A DNA stretch of 64,000 nt, taken from assembly GCA_029246705.1 (NCBI GenBank), contig JAQWMQ010000023.1:1-64000 (forward strand), given 5' to 3'. Position 1 is the first letter of the stretch. Each line of letters starts with the position of its first letter. The notes beneath the pieces are model-generated. The model searched no databases, was not told the origin of the DNA, and worked only from the letters and a program-made list of their open reading frames with translations. A program made the translations under genes and the position numbers. The stretch is from Phycisphaerales bacterium. GTDB taxonomy: Bacteria; Planctomycetota; Phycisphaerae; Phycisphaerales; SM1A02. This document shows positions 54,767 to 62,958 of this stretch, one piece after another.

Positions 54767-55189
54767 TCAGGCAGCACAGACAGAAAGCTTGCGCTCGCAG
54801 AAATCAACCAGTGTCTTGACGGTGAACAGTTCGGAAATCTTGCTGACACTCCGGTCGGCTTCGAATTCAGAGAAATCGACGTGGGGCATCTTCTCCTTGA
54901 GAAGCACCATCCCCTGGTCGGTCAGTCGTCCGTTTTCAACGAGCTCCGCGTCACTGAGAACGTTTTCAGGGAAGAGTTCGCCCTGTTCGATCTTGAATGG
55001 GCGATCGGGCGAGCAGTCCGGCTCGAATGCCTTTTCAAGCTGGAAGCTGATGTCGAGGAAGTCGATCGACTCGGCTCCGAGATCACCGATCAAGGTCGCT
55101 TCCTGGGTGATCTCGTCCTGATCGACCCCGAGGGCCTCCTCGAGGACTTCGGAAATCTTGTTCTGAATGTCGTCACGGCTGAGCGCCAT
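54767..55189 (-). CDS. Enlarged acyl carrier protein
   Basis: A 140-residue acidic protein. The first about 80 residues form an ACP: IQNKISEVLEEALGVDQDEITQEATLIGDLGAESIDFLD, with S41 as the phosphopantetheine site. Normal ACPs have about 78 residues. Here an extra segment (about 55-110: PFKIEQGELFPENVLSDAELVENGRLTDQG) is inserted before the last helix (ISELFTVKTLVDFCERKLS). Such longer ACPs occur with dehydratase pairs in delta-proteobacteria and planctomycetes. The start is set at MALSRDDIQN rather than an upstream ATG at 55255. Flanked on both sides by hotdog-fold genes. Confidence 0.88.
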   Translation of the reverse strand: MALSRDDIQNKISEVLEEALGVDQDEITQEATLIGDLGAESIDFLDISFQLEKAFEPDCSPDRPFKIEQGELFPENVLSDAELVENGRLTDQGMVLLKEKMPHVDFSEFEADRSVSKISELFTVKTLVDFCERKLSVCAA

Positions 55190-55290
55190 GCGGATGCTCC
55201 GTTTCGGGGAGGTTTCAGCGACAGGGTCGCCCTGGGGTACGAACTGGTGCGCCAATTCAACGTGAATCCGAGATTGGACCCCGTATCATC

Positions 55291-55686
55291 CTACGGCGCA
55301 GCAGCTCGCATTGTAAATCGTCCAGAGACCGCCGTGTCAGGGGGGGCCTCCGTACCAACACAGAGACGGAGTCCACTTCCCTTGAAGGTGAAACAGCCGT
55401 CTTCGGACTTGATGAGGTCGACTTCGACCCGGAGAGACTCCCCGGGGCGGACAAAGGTGCCGTAACGAAGGGCACGCACCTCGCCCAGCATCATGCGAGT
55501 CAAACCCTGATGTTCGAGGACCTCTCGGGCAGCCTGGATCATGGCTTCAAGCATGAAGACACCGGGAAGGACTGGAAACGAGGGAAAATGGTCCGCAAGG
55601 TACTCCTCGGAGGCGGTCACATTCTTGACAGCAACCGCCCTTTCGGGCCCACATTCCAGTATCTGATCGACGAGAGTGAACTTCAT
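55291..55686 (-). CDS. FabZ-like hotdog dehydratase, 131 residues
   Basis: A short FabZ-type protein and first gene of the operon. VDQILECGPERAVAVKNVTASEEYLADHFPSFPVLPGVFMLEAMIQAAREVL reproduces the N-terminal half of FabZ, with H-F at the catalytic His and P-G-V-x-M-x-E-A-M-x-Q for the acid. The rest is compact. AAGGA precedes the ATG at good spacing. Together with the enlarged ACP and the second hotdog protein it would act on ACP-bound 3-hydroxyacyl chains. It is divergent from ftsK over 163 bases. Confidence 0.88.
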   Translation of the reverse strand: MKFTLVDQILECGPERAVAVKNVTASEEYLADHFPSFPVLPGVFMLEAMIQAAREVLEHQGLTRMMLGEVRALRYGTFVRPGESLRVEVDLIKSEDGCFTFKGSGLRLCVGTEAPPDTAVSGRFTMRAAAP

Positions 55687-55849
55687 CGGTGATCCTTGGG
55701 CACGGGGAGAACCTTGCCTGGGGGGAGGAATCGTGAAAGCGTAGCGAAGACAGGCGCTTCCGCAAGCCGGGAAGACCAGTTGACCGGGAGAAGTCCTGGG
55801 TGTGCTTTCTCACCCTGCAGGACCCATTCTGCCGATAGCGGATGGAACC

Positions 55850-58474
55850 ATGGCACAGAAAAGGAGTTCCAAGCGTTCGAAGAAGACCCGGCAGCCCGAG
55901 AGATCCTATCTCAGGCATGCAGCTTGGATCCTTGCAGCTGCAACCTGGCTCTTCTTCGTCGTCTCCCTGATCGGCCATGATGCCGCAGATTGGCCCTCAT
56001 CGACCGTCAGCGCACATAATGAGGCTGTTCAGAACCCCACCGGGATCGTCGGTGCGACTGTGGCCCACTGGTCATTCACCATCGCCGGAGCAGGATGCTG
56101 GGTGATCCTGGCAGGGGCGCTGGCCGGGCTGATCGCCACGGCCAAGGGGTACCAGCTGAGCCATCCCATCATCCGGATTTTTGGCCTGATCCTGTGTGCT
56201 CTGGCCGTGGGCACCCTGGACGTCACCTGGTTTGGCGGATTTTCAGGAACTGAGACCGCTCCAGGGGGCCTGATCCCCGATTTCTTCGCCAATCAGCTGC
56301 TGCTGCGCTTCAACGTGGTGGGCGTTTCGCTCTGGATGATCACTGCCATAGCCCTCGGCCTGGTCGTGAGCGCCGACGAACTGCTCTTCAACCTGCCTTC
56401 GCTGGTCCGGGCGAAGGAACACCTCGTCAACTTCCTGCACACGATCGATCCCCGCCAGCTCACCCCCCGACTGCGAACCCTGGTCCCACGTCGCCCCTTC
56501 TTCCAGACGGCAGGCGGCCCCTCGGTAGCAACCGAGGATCTCGAGGACGAAGAGGGTGAGTACGAGTACGAGGATGAGTACGAGGATGAGTACGAGGACG
56601 AAGAGGACGAAGAGGACGAGGACGACGAAGAAGACGAGGACGAAGACGAGGATCTCGAAGACGAGTACGAGGACGAGTACGAGGATGAGTACGAGGAAGA
56701 GGACGACGAGGAAGAAGAAGAAGAAGAAGAAGAAGAAGAACTCGACCTGGCCGCTGAACGCCCCGCACTGAGCCGCGATGAACTTCGCAAGAAAATCGCA
56801 CAACTGCCGGTCCGAATGGCAACGAGCAAGCCCGCCCAGCTTCGCGATGAGGACATCGTTCGCGAAGACGATTTCGAAGGCTACAAGTTCCCGTCCCTGG
56901 AACTGCTGGACACCCCTGAAGGCAACTACTCCGACCAGATGGAAGCCCACGTACGGGAACAGGCCGGAGTGCTCGAGGAAACGCTTCACACCTTCCAGAT
57001 CGACGCCGAGGTCACCGGCATCGAAAGCGGACCGGTGGTCACGCTTTATGCGGTCCAACTCGCTCCCGGTACCAGGGTCGCTCGCCTGACCTCCATCCAG
57101 ACCGATCTCGCCCGAAGCCTGCAGGCACCGAACATCCGGATCATTCCCACCATGGTGGGCAAGACCACCGTCGGCATCGAAGTCCCGAACCCGCGCAAGG
57201 AAAAGGTTCGACTGAAGGAACTGATGTCCAGCGGACAGGCTGCGGGCATGACGCTTCCGATGTTCCTCGGCAAGGACAACTCCGGTGAACCCCTGGTCGC
57301 CGATCTTGCAAAGATGCCGCACATGCTCATTGCCGGCACCACCGGCTCGGGCAAGAGCGTCTGCATGAACTCCATCATCATGAGCTGGCTCTACACCAAG
57401 CGACCTGATGAACTGAAACTGGTCCTGGTCGATCCGAAGATGGTCGAAATGAGCCAGTTTGCAGACATTCCCCACCTGATGTGCCCGGTGGTCACCGAGA
57501 TGGGCAAGGCCGCAGCCATCCTGGAATGGGCTGTTGGAAAGATGGAGGAACGCTACGAACTCCTGAACCGGGCCGGCGTGCGGGACCTTCGCTCGTACAA
57601 CGAACTCGAAGAAGAGGATCGATACGAACGGGCCGAGGCCGAAACCGACCTCGAGAAGGCGAAGCTTCCCAACAAGCTGCCGCTCATGGTGTTCGTCATC
57701 GACGAACTTGCAGACCTGATGATGACTGCGAAGGAGGTCGAGCATTCGATCGTCCGCATCGCGCAGAAGGCTCGTGCCGTGGGCATCCACCTGATCCTGG
57801 CCACCCAGCGCCCCCAGGCGAACGTCGTGACCGGACTGATCAAGAGCAACATGCCCTGCCGAGTCTCCTTCAAGGTCGCCTCCGGAATGGACAGCCGCAT
57901 CGTCCTGGACCAGAAGGGCGCGGAACTGCTGCTCGGTCAGGGAGACATGATGTTCATCTCCCCCTCCAGCACCGAGATCAATCGATGCCAGGGAACCCTG
58001 GTCACGGACCAGGAGACCCGAAAGGTCGCCCGTTTCCTGAAGACCGTTGCCAAGCCGAGTTTCGAACGAAGCCTGGTCACCATTCGCCCCGGAACGGGAG
58101 GCTACGGCGGTTCAGGAGATGCGGAATCCCATGACGATGGTGGTGCCGGCCAGCGCGACCCGCTCTTCGACCAGGGAGTCGAGATCATGATCGAGTCCGG
58201 TCGTGGTTCGGTGTCACTGCTCCAGAGACGCCTTGCAATCGGATACAGCCGGGCATCGAGACTGGTCGACCAGATGGGTCTTGCGGGCATCCTTGGGGAG
58301 CACAAGGGTTCGGTCGCACGCGAGGTCATGCTCACGCTCGAGGACTGGCATCAGATGAAGGCCATGGAAGCCGGCGAGCTCGAACAGGGCTTCGCCGCGG
58401 ACAAGGCCCAGGACAGCTCGGACGAGAACGACAACGAGGTACCGGACGAGTTTCCGGGTGAACACCTCGGTTGA
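55850..58474 (+). CDS. ftsK: DNA translocase FtsK/SpoIIIE with acidic repeat linker
   Basis: An 874-residue membrane-anchored motor that moves chromosome ends at division. Four hydrophobic segments lie in residues about 20-190. A linker rich in Glu, Asp and Tyr (about 231-298) joins them to the motor. Motor motifs are Walker A AGTTGSGKSVCMN (about 494), LVLVDPKMVEMSQFADIPHL, Walker B VFVIDELADLMM and the ATQRPQANVVTGLIKSNMPCRVSFKVAS block. The gamma winged-helix at the end (GSVSLLQRRLAIGYSRASRLVDQMGLAG) reads the polar DNA signals. The start MAQKRSSKRS is preferred over 55802. Confidence 0.96.
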   Translation: MAQKRSSKRSKKTRQPERSYLRHAAWILAAATWLFFVVSLIGHDAADWPSSTVSAHNEAVQNPTGIVGATVAHWSFTIAGAGCWVILAGALAGLIATAKGYQLSHPIIRIFGLILCALAVGTLDVTWFGGFSGTETAPGGLIPDFFANQLLLRFNVVGVSLWMITAIALGLVVSADELLFNLPSLVRAKEHLVNFLHTIDPRQLTPRLRTLVPRRPFFQTAGGPSVATEDLEDEEGEYEYEDEYEDEYEDEEDEEDEDDEEDEDEDEDLEDEYEDEYEDEYEEEDDEEEEEEEEEEELDLAAERPALSRDELRKKIAQLPVRMATSKPAQLRDEDIVREDDFEGYKFPSLELLDTPEGNYSDQMEAHVREQAGVLEETLHTFQIDAEVTGIESGPVVTLYAVQLAPGTRVARLTSIQTDLARSLQAPNIRIIPTMVGKTTVGIEVPNPRKEKVRLKELMSSGQAAGMTLPMFLGKDNSGEPLVADLAKMPHMLIAGTTGSGKSVCMNSIIMSWLYTKRPDELKLVLVDPKMVEMSQFADIPHLMCPVVTEMGKAAAILEWAVGKMEERYELLNRAGVRDLRSYNELEEEDRYERAEAETDLEKAKLPNKLPLMVFVIDELADLMMTAKEVEHSIVRIAQKARAVGIHLILATQRPQANVVTGLIKSNMPCRVSFKVASGMDSRIVLDQKGAELLLGQGDMMFISPSSTEINRCQGTLVTDQETRKVARFLKTVAKPSFERSLVTIRPGTGGYGGSGDAESHDDGGAGQRDPLFDQGVEIMIESGRGSVSLLQRRLAIGYSRASRLVDQMGLAGILGEHKGSVAREVMLTLEDWHQMKAMEAGELEQGFAADKAQDSSDENDNEVPDEFPGEHLG
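56550..56742 (+). repeat. Purine-rich tandem repeat inside ftsK
   Basis: About 190 bases built from variants of gaggatgagtacgaggacgag-like units and ending in an uninterrupted run of GAA codons. It encodes only Glu, Asp and Tyr apart from a few Leu and Gly. The strand bias is extreme (almost no C or T on the coding strand except at Tyr and Asp third positions), making this stretch prone to slippage length changes. Confidence 0.85.
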
Positions 58475-58579
58475 ACGCTCGCAGAGAGCTCCTTTGCAGG
58501 AAATCGTGATTTCGAAAGGCGAGACGGCTGGATCCACGCATGGGTTCGAGCTGTGCGGTACCAAAGGTGACGCGGCCAA

Positions 58580-58605
58580 CTCGCACCGGGGATACCCGGT
58601 GCGAG
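58580..58605. terminator. Hairpin between convergent ftsK and amidohydrolase genes
   Basis: A perfect 11-base-pair stem (ctcgcaccggg at 58580-58590 and cccggtgcgag at 58595-58605) with loop gata. It lies in the 195-base convergent gap with no T run on either side, so it may end transcripts by a Rho-assisted route or only protect 3-prime ends. Confidence 0.5.
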
Positions 58606-58669
58606 GGAGGAGCACGAGATCCTGAACGTAGCTGTCGATCGTGCTGGGGTTCTGGGGCTGGGCAGACGG

Positions 58670-59533
58670 TCAATCCACTCGGTAGCAGGCAGCGGCATTT
58701 CCATGCAGGAGTGCTTCCAGATCTGCGGGCGACCAGTCTGCCGTCGCGGCGAGCACCGCATCGAGCCATGAAACCAGGCTGCCTCGGAGGGTGCAGACCG
58801 GCCAGTTGCCGCCGAACATCAGTCGCTCGATTCCGAAGCAACGCCTGGCATGGTCGATGATGTCCGAGACATCCTCGAGTCGCCAGTTCGCCGAAGCGTT
58901 CTGGAAGAGGCCGGAGACCTTGCAGATCACGTTGGAGTGCTCCGACACGAGCGCCAGATCGTCACGCCAGGTGGAGAGATCGCTTCCATCCAGGCGCGGA
59001 TTGCCCAGGTGATCGAGCACCAGGGTCGTTTCCGGAGCAGCCCTGGCCAGGGAGGCCACATCAGCCAGCTCCTCGGAGCGCATGCAGAGCTCGAAATGCA
59101 GGTCGTGCGCCCCGAGGGTTCGCATGCCGTCGATGAATGCGGGCTCGAGGCACCTGCCAGGTGGTTGATCGGGCGTATGCAACACCCGTCGGAGGCCCCG
59201 AACCATGGGCTCGCGTTTCACTTCGGCCAACCAGACCGTGAAATCGGATCCGACAGGATCTCCGGGAAGGACTGCGCCCACGAAAGGAGTCCCCGGGTCG
59301 TGGAGCAGTTCCTGGACGATTTGAAACTCAGCGTCGCGCTGCACGCTTGGAAGATCGATCTCGAGGTAGATCGCACGCAGGCGCGCCACCTTCGGCAGTG
59401 CGGCGAGGTAGTCGGCGGATGAAAAATTCCGGTCGAGGGCGGCGACGGCATCCAGCCAGGTTGGTCTGAGTCGGTTCAGATCCCAGACATGGACATGACT
59501 GTCGAGCAGCTCTTGCATGGGCAGGAATGCCAT
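58670..59533 (-). CDS. Amidohydrolase family protein (amidohydro_2, TIM barrel)
   Basis: A 287-residue enzyme of the amidohydrolase-related family that includes L-fuconolactonase-like and other sugar lactonases. The first metal motif is LLDSHVHVWD (H-x-H). TTLVLDHLGNPRLDG carries the middle His, and RLMFGGNWPVCT stands where the family has the F-G-S-D-W-P metal Asp; here the Asp is replaced by Asn (G-G-N-W-P). This change occurs in some lactonase homologues. The substrate is not predictable. A start at 59518 (MQELLDSHVH) is equally possible. Confidence 0.88.
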   Translation of the reverse strand: MAFLPMQELLDSHVHVWDLNRLRPTWLDAVAALDRNFSSADYLAALPKVARLRAIYLEIDLPSVQRDAEFQIVQELLHDPGTPFVGAVLPGDPVGSDFTVWLAEVKREPMVRGLRRVLHTPDQPPGRCLEPAFIDGMRTLGAHDLHFELCMRSEELADVASLARAAPETTLVLDHLGNPRLDGSDLSTWRDDLALVSEHSNVICKVSGLFQNASANWRLEDVSDIIDHARRCFGIERLMFGGNWPVCTLRGSLVSWLDAVLAATADWSPADLEALLHGNAAACYRVD

Positions 59534-59582
59534 CCCTCGGGCTCAGGAGAGAAAATGGTGACGGACAATCCATCGTATCGGC

Positions 59583-59611
59583 TTGACTGAGATGGAATCC
59601 AGGTGAATAGT
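59583..59611 (+). promoter_or_regulatory. Candidate sigma-70-type promoter for the structured RNA
   Basis: TTGACT at 59583-59588, a 17-base spacer and AATAGT at 59606-59611: five and four matches to the two consensus boxes at ideal spacing. Transcription would start near 59618, leading into the structured region that ends in the terminator at 59942-59974. Confidence 0.5.
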
Positions 59612-59617
59612 TCCCTG

Positions 59618-59975
59618 GAGTCGTGCTGAATGGAGTTTGGCTCGCCGAAAGACGCCGGCGAGTCGACTTTTTTGGGGGCCCTGATGGGCCCTCAGGCAGC
59701 TCCCCCGCCTCGGAATTCCGTGCGGGCGTGCCCCCTGAGACCTCTGGGGGCTTGGGTATCGCCGACGGCGGTCTCGTGGCACCAGATCCACGAGAGAAGG
59801 ACCTTCGTGACGGTCGGCAGACGCGCATTCCCGAAAGGCAGGTGATCGAGTGAGCAAGTCCTACGATTTTGAGGGCGAAACCGCCTGAGCACGTATCCCT
59901 GACGGGTACGCATGATTCAGGCGTTGCCCCGAGATATTCGTGCCCGCCAGCTCTGACGCTGGCGGGCTCTTTTTA
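59618..59975 (+). ncRNA. Candidate structured non-coding RNA, about 357 nt
   Basis: A gap of 509 bases without a credible gene, but rich in nested stems on the plus strand. In order: a stem at 59641-59662 followed by six T; the ggggg/ccccc-bounded region from 59674 with cctga/tcagg inside; the gccccc/gggggc hairpin near 59731-59752; a long gccgac...gtcggc stem (about 59761-59818) enclosing ctcgtgg/ccacgag; a gcctga/tcaggc stem (59883-59922) with an inner hairpin; and a final intrinsic terminator. A promoter lies just upstream. I compared it by eye with RNase P RNA, tmRNA and SRP RNA and found none of their signatures; the class is unknown. The first T run could end a shorter transcript. Confidence 0.55.
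59942..59974 (+). terminator. Intrinsic terminator of the structured RNA
   Basis: Perfect ten-base-pair stem, gcccgccagc (59942-59951) and gctggcgggc (59958-59967), loop of six bases, then tctttttata. It lies 68 bases before the next start codon, so that gene has its own promoter or relies on read-through. Confidence 0.88.
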
Positions 59976-60042
59976 TAGGATAGACGTCTCACCAAGGCGC
60001 AAGCCGCATTAGGCAACCGCGCATCAAATAGGAGCCATCTAC

Positions 60043-61023
60043 ATGCCTGCCAGAAACCTGCTGTTCACGATCCTCGGATGCCTCCTGGTGCTTGGGGTCT
60101 CCACACCGACTTCCGCCCAGGACGAGAACAAAGTCAACGATCTCTCCGAGCAACTCGCCGCTCTTCAGATCATGAACGACACCGTGGGCCCGATGTTGAC
60201 CCAGGCCAACACCCGCAACCGACAGATGCTGCAGTACATCGGTACGAAGAAGATGCAGCCGGACTGGGCGAGTTACCAGAAGACCGCCAAGACCCCTTCG
60301 AATCTCACCTTCGACGAGGGCTACCAGATCGCGCTCAAGCGCGTGAAGACCGAACAGCCGGTCACCGGCAGCGGCGCAAGTGCAGGCGACCTGTCCCGGA
60401 ACATCGCCGCAACCAAGACCATGGTCGAGTCCGAATGGAACAGCTACAACACTGCAAGCGCCACTTCGAAGCAGATGTCCGCCTTCCTTGAATCGAAGGA
60501 TTCCCTCACCGACTATGAATCCTGGTCGAAGACCTACTCCGAGAAGCGCGCAGCGAACTACACCGCACGCGCGCAGGACGAGGACAAGCAGGAAGCGGCT
60601 GCAGCGCAGCGGACCTCCGACAAGTTCAAGGCCCAGCAGCGGTACCTCATGCAGCACTGGGACGAGGAGATGCACCTCAAGGGACTTGCCAATTCCAGCG
60701 GCTACATCATGGAGCGCAACAAGGGCAGCATCGTCGCCGACTCGCACCAGTACCCCTATCTGGACACGCAGACCGAACCCGTCAACCTCAACACCGCGAA
60801 CGAACCCTTCGGTGAAGGATCCGGATACGGCGGTTCATACGGTCCCGGTTACTACGACGGCTCATGGAACGGCGGTTACGCCGACCCCTATTACGACGTC
60901 TGGGGCTTCCCCGGAGATCACAAGGACGGCGATACCGCCTACAAGCGAACCGTTGCGCCCGACTATCACCCCGGTGCACTGGAAAGCGGCGCCAGGAGCA
61001 TGAAGGGCGCGGGTCGAAAATAG
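60043..61023 (+). CDS. Exported hypothetical protein with Gly/Tyr-rich tail
   Basis: A 326-residue exported protein. The signal peptide MPARNLLFTILGCLLVLGVSTPTSAQ is clear, and AGGAG precedes the ATG by eight bases. The middle (about 28-240) is helical and polar with heptad-like spacing (NDLSEQLAALQIMNDTVGPMLTQANTRNRQMLQYI and AQDEDKQEAAAAQRTSDKFKAQQRY), suggesting a coiled coil. Residues about 250-305 are rich in Gly, Tyr and Pro (GEGSGYGGSYGPGYYDGSWNGGYADPYYDVWGF), a low-complexity surface type. No family is recognised. The deaminase gene follows after 29 bases with its own ribosome site. Confidence 0.8.
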   Translation: MPARNLLFTILGCLLVLGVSTPTSAQDENKVNDLSEQLAALQIMNDTVGPMLTQANTRNRQMLQYIGTKKMQPDWASYQKTAKTPSNLTFDEGYQIALKRVKTEQPVTGSGASAGDLSRNIAATKTMVESEWNSYNTASATSKQMSAFLESKDSLTDYESWSKTYSEKRAANYTARAQDEDKQEAAAAQRTSDKFKAQQRYLMQHWDEEMHLKGLANSSGYIMERNKGSIVADSHQYPYLDTQTEPVNLNTANEPFGEGSGYGGSYGPGYYDGSWNGGYADPYYDVWGFPGDHKDGDTAYKRTVAPDYHPGALESGARSMKGAGRK

Positions 61024-61052
61024 ATCCGTCCTGACGTGACGAGGAGGACCTG

Positions 61053-61502
61053 ATGGACCACGAAACTGCCAGGATCGTCCTCGGAGCAGCGATTGAACAG
61101 GCGGAAAAGTCTTGGAATGAGGGCGGCATCCCGATCGGTGCCGCCCTTTCCAAATCAGATGGAACCATCATCGCGCTCGGACACAATCAACGTGTCCAGA
61201 CCGGTGATACCACTGCACATGCAGAGACCGTCTGCTTCCGCAATGCCGGCAGAAGACGCGACTGGGCGGAGCTGACGCTGGTCTCGACCCTCAGTCCCTG
61301 TTCCATGTGCACGGGTACCGCCGTACTGCACGGCATCAAGAGGGTCGTGATCGGTGAAAACACCACCTATATGGGTGCGGAGCACTGGCTCGAGGAACAC
61401 GGCGTGGACACGCTCGTACTCCACGATCAACGATGCATCGACCTGATGACCCGTTTCCAGGACGAACTTCCGGATCTGTGGGCCGAGGACATCGGCAAGT
61501 AG
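61053..61502 (+). CDS. Cytosine/cytidine-type zinc deaminase
   Basis: A 149-residue enzyme of the CMP/dCMP deaminase fold. Zinc site: H56-A-E58 in THAETVCFRNAG, and P82-C83-S-M-C86 in LSPCSMCTGTAVLHGI. The spacing and the sequence around them, with ENTTYMGAEHWLEEHGVDTLVL, resemble yeast-type cytosine deaminases and bacterial nucleoside deaminases rather than the tRNA adenosine deaminase TadA. The likely reaction is hydrolytic deamination of a free base or nucleoside in pyrimidine salvage. GAGGAGGA precedes the ATG. It ends 16 bases from the convergent epimerase gene. Confidence 0.9.
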   Translation: MDHETARIVLGAAIEQAEKSWNEGGIPIGAALSKSDGTIIALGHNQRVQTGDTTAHAETVCFRNAGRRRDWAELTLVSTLSPCSMCTGTAVLHGIKRVVIGENTTYMGAEHWLEEHGVDTLVLHDQRCIDLMTRFQDELPDLWAEDIGK

Positions 61503-61518
61503 GCACGTGGCACGTGGC

Positions 61519-62469
61519 TCAGGCCCCGACCCGGACCATGTCCTCGAGCGAAGACAGGAAGTCGCGCCCCGGGCGGTAGCCCAGTTGGTCTGAGGCCAGT
61601 TTGATCGAGGCCTTGCTGTCTCGAACCTCTCCGGAACGGGCGGGTTCGAAACGGATCCGTGGCGACACCCCGAGGGCAGCGGCAACCTGCTCGCACACCT
61701 CGAGAATCGAGCGGCTTGAACCTGAACCGACGTTGAACACCTTGCCGGCAAGAGGTTCGGACGAACAGGCCGCGAGGATGTTCGCCTGGGCCACGTCTTC
61801 CACATGCACGAAGTCCCGAGTCTGTCCACCGTCCCCGAAGATCACTGCCTCTCCCCCGGAAGCCAGGGCCTCCAAGAACTTCGGAATGACCGCGGCATAG
61901 GGTGAATCATGCGCCTGACGAGGTCCGAACACGTTGAAATAGCGAAGTCGAACCGTATCGATCGGATAAGAGGCGGGATAGGCCGCGACGAAATCCTCAC
62001 CCGCCAGCTTCGTCGCTGCATACGGAGAGGTCGGATGCACCGGGGCGTCCTCGCACTTGGGGAGCCCGGGCAGGTCCCCATAGGCGCTGCAGCTTCCGGC
62101 ATAGACCAGGCGCCTGACACCAGACCGCCTCGCAGCCTCGAGCACGGCGAGTGTGCCACCGACATTCGTTTCGCAATAGTCGACCGGTTGATCCAGGCTT
62201 TCAACCACGGAAACCTTGGCCGCATGATGAAAGACCACGGACGTTCCGGAGAGTGCACTTCGGAGGACATCCTTGTCGAGAACGGAGCCTTCGATCAGGG
62301 TGATTCTCGAGGCGACCCCGGCGAGATTGACCGGATCACCGGAACTCAGGTCATCGAGAACCCGGACCTCGGCACCAGTTCGGACCAGTGCTTCGACCAG
62401 ATGAGAACCGATGAAGCCCGCTCCTCCGGTGACGCAGACCGTCTGTCCTGACATGCTGGGAAAGTTCAT
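61519..62469 (-). CDS. NAD-dependent nucleotide-sugar epimerase/dehydratase
   Basis: A 316-residue extended short-chain dehydrogenase of the UDP-glucose/UDP-GlcNAc 4-epimerase type. The NAD site is TGGAGFIGSHL near the N-terminus; FHHAAKVSVVESL, the catalytic Ser in YAGSCSAYGDL, and Y-A-A-T-K in SPYAATKLAGEDF follow; RYFNVFGPRQ and RDFVHVEDVAQA complete the pattern. It would feed surface polysaccharide synthesis, but no glycosyltransferase genes are adjacent. The start is ambiguous: ATG 62469 or ATG 62454 (MSGQTVCV); neither has a clear ribosome site, and an intrinsic terminator on this strand ends 16 bases upstream of the first. Confidence 0.93.
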   Translation of the reverse strand: MNFPSMSGQTVCVTGGAGFIGSHLVEALVRTGAEVRVLDDLSSGDPVNLAGVASRITLIEGSVLDKDVLRSALSGTSVVFHHAAKVSVVESLDQPVDYCETNVGGTLAVLEAARRSGVRRLVYAGSCSAYGDLPGLPKCEDAPVHPTSPYAATKLAGEDFVAAYPASYPIDTVRLRYFNVFGPRQAHDSPYAAVIPKFLEALASGGEAVIFGDGGQTRDFVHVEDVAQANILAACSSEPLAGKVFNVGSGSSRSILEVCEQVAAALGVSPRIRFEPARSGEVRDSKASIKLASDQLGYRPGRDFLSSLEDMVRVGA

Positions 62470-62485
62470 GGATCCAAGGATAGAC

Positions 62486-62522
62486 AAAAAAAACCGAGAG
62501 CCGCGGTTTCCCGCGGCTCTCG
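62486..62522 (-). terminator. Intrinsic terminator/attenuator just upstream of the epimerase start
   Basis: A perfect 12-base-pair stem (cgagagccgcgg at 62495-62506 and ccgcggctctcg at 62511-62522) with a four-base loop. Read on the minus strand it is followed by eight U (A run 62486-62493). It would stop transcripts coming from the FHA-sigma gene 17 bases before the epimerase ATG. Confidence 0.88.
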
Positions 62523-62958
62523 AGAGTCTAGCGACCCGGATGATTCATTCCGGACTTCGTTGGCATGACCCCGAGGCCGCCAACGAACGGATTGGATCAA
62601 TCCGAATCGACCTTCCCACGACTCCATAGCCATGCATCAGCTCGTATCTTTCACTCATGCTCGGGGGCGGATCCGTATGTGGTCCTTCAGCGGGCGGAGG
62701 ACCGAGGCGTAAACCTGTTCATCTGGATCGGAAGTCGACAAGCAACATGAGCAATTGGACGAGCCAATGCTTCTTTCAATCCCTATTCCTACCTTCGAAA
62801 CTCTCTCAAGGACATTCTTGCAGGCCGTGAGTGGATATAGCAACCCTTTAAACAGGGTTTTCCATGGAATTGAGGTCGAGGGGACATGAACTGAAAAATC
62901 GAAGAGGTTCTCGGCACCCGAAACGTTGAGCACCTTGGAATTCAAGTGAGATTGAGTC
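62523..62958. other. Intergenic region of 436 bases between FHA-sigma gene and terminator
   Basis: Same-strand gap between the sigma-like gene and the terminator in front of the epimerase. It contains only weak open frames, such as a 37-codon minus-strand frame at 62545-62658 without ribosome site. The base composition is less GC-rich than the genes. It may be a long 3-prime untranslated region of the sigma gene; I see no tRNA or strong hairpin apart from the terminator. Confidence 0.5.

Noticed and set aside
56243-57790. Minus-strand frame with long Phe and Val/Leu runs that looks like membrane helices
   Set aside because: It is the reverse reading of the acidic GAA/GAC repeat in ftsK; the hydrophobic runs are an artefact of the repeat.
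59618-59975. RNase P RNA or tmRNA identity for the structured region
   Set aside because: The conserved gaggaaagtcc and acagaa blocks of RNase P RNA and the tRNA-like 3-prime end of tmRNA are absent on both strands.
62545-62658. 37-codon minus-strand frame (MSERYELMHG...) between the sigma gene and the terminator
   Set aside because: No ribosome site and no sign of conservation; too weak to call a gene.
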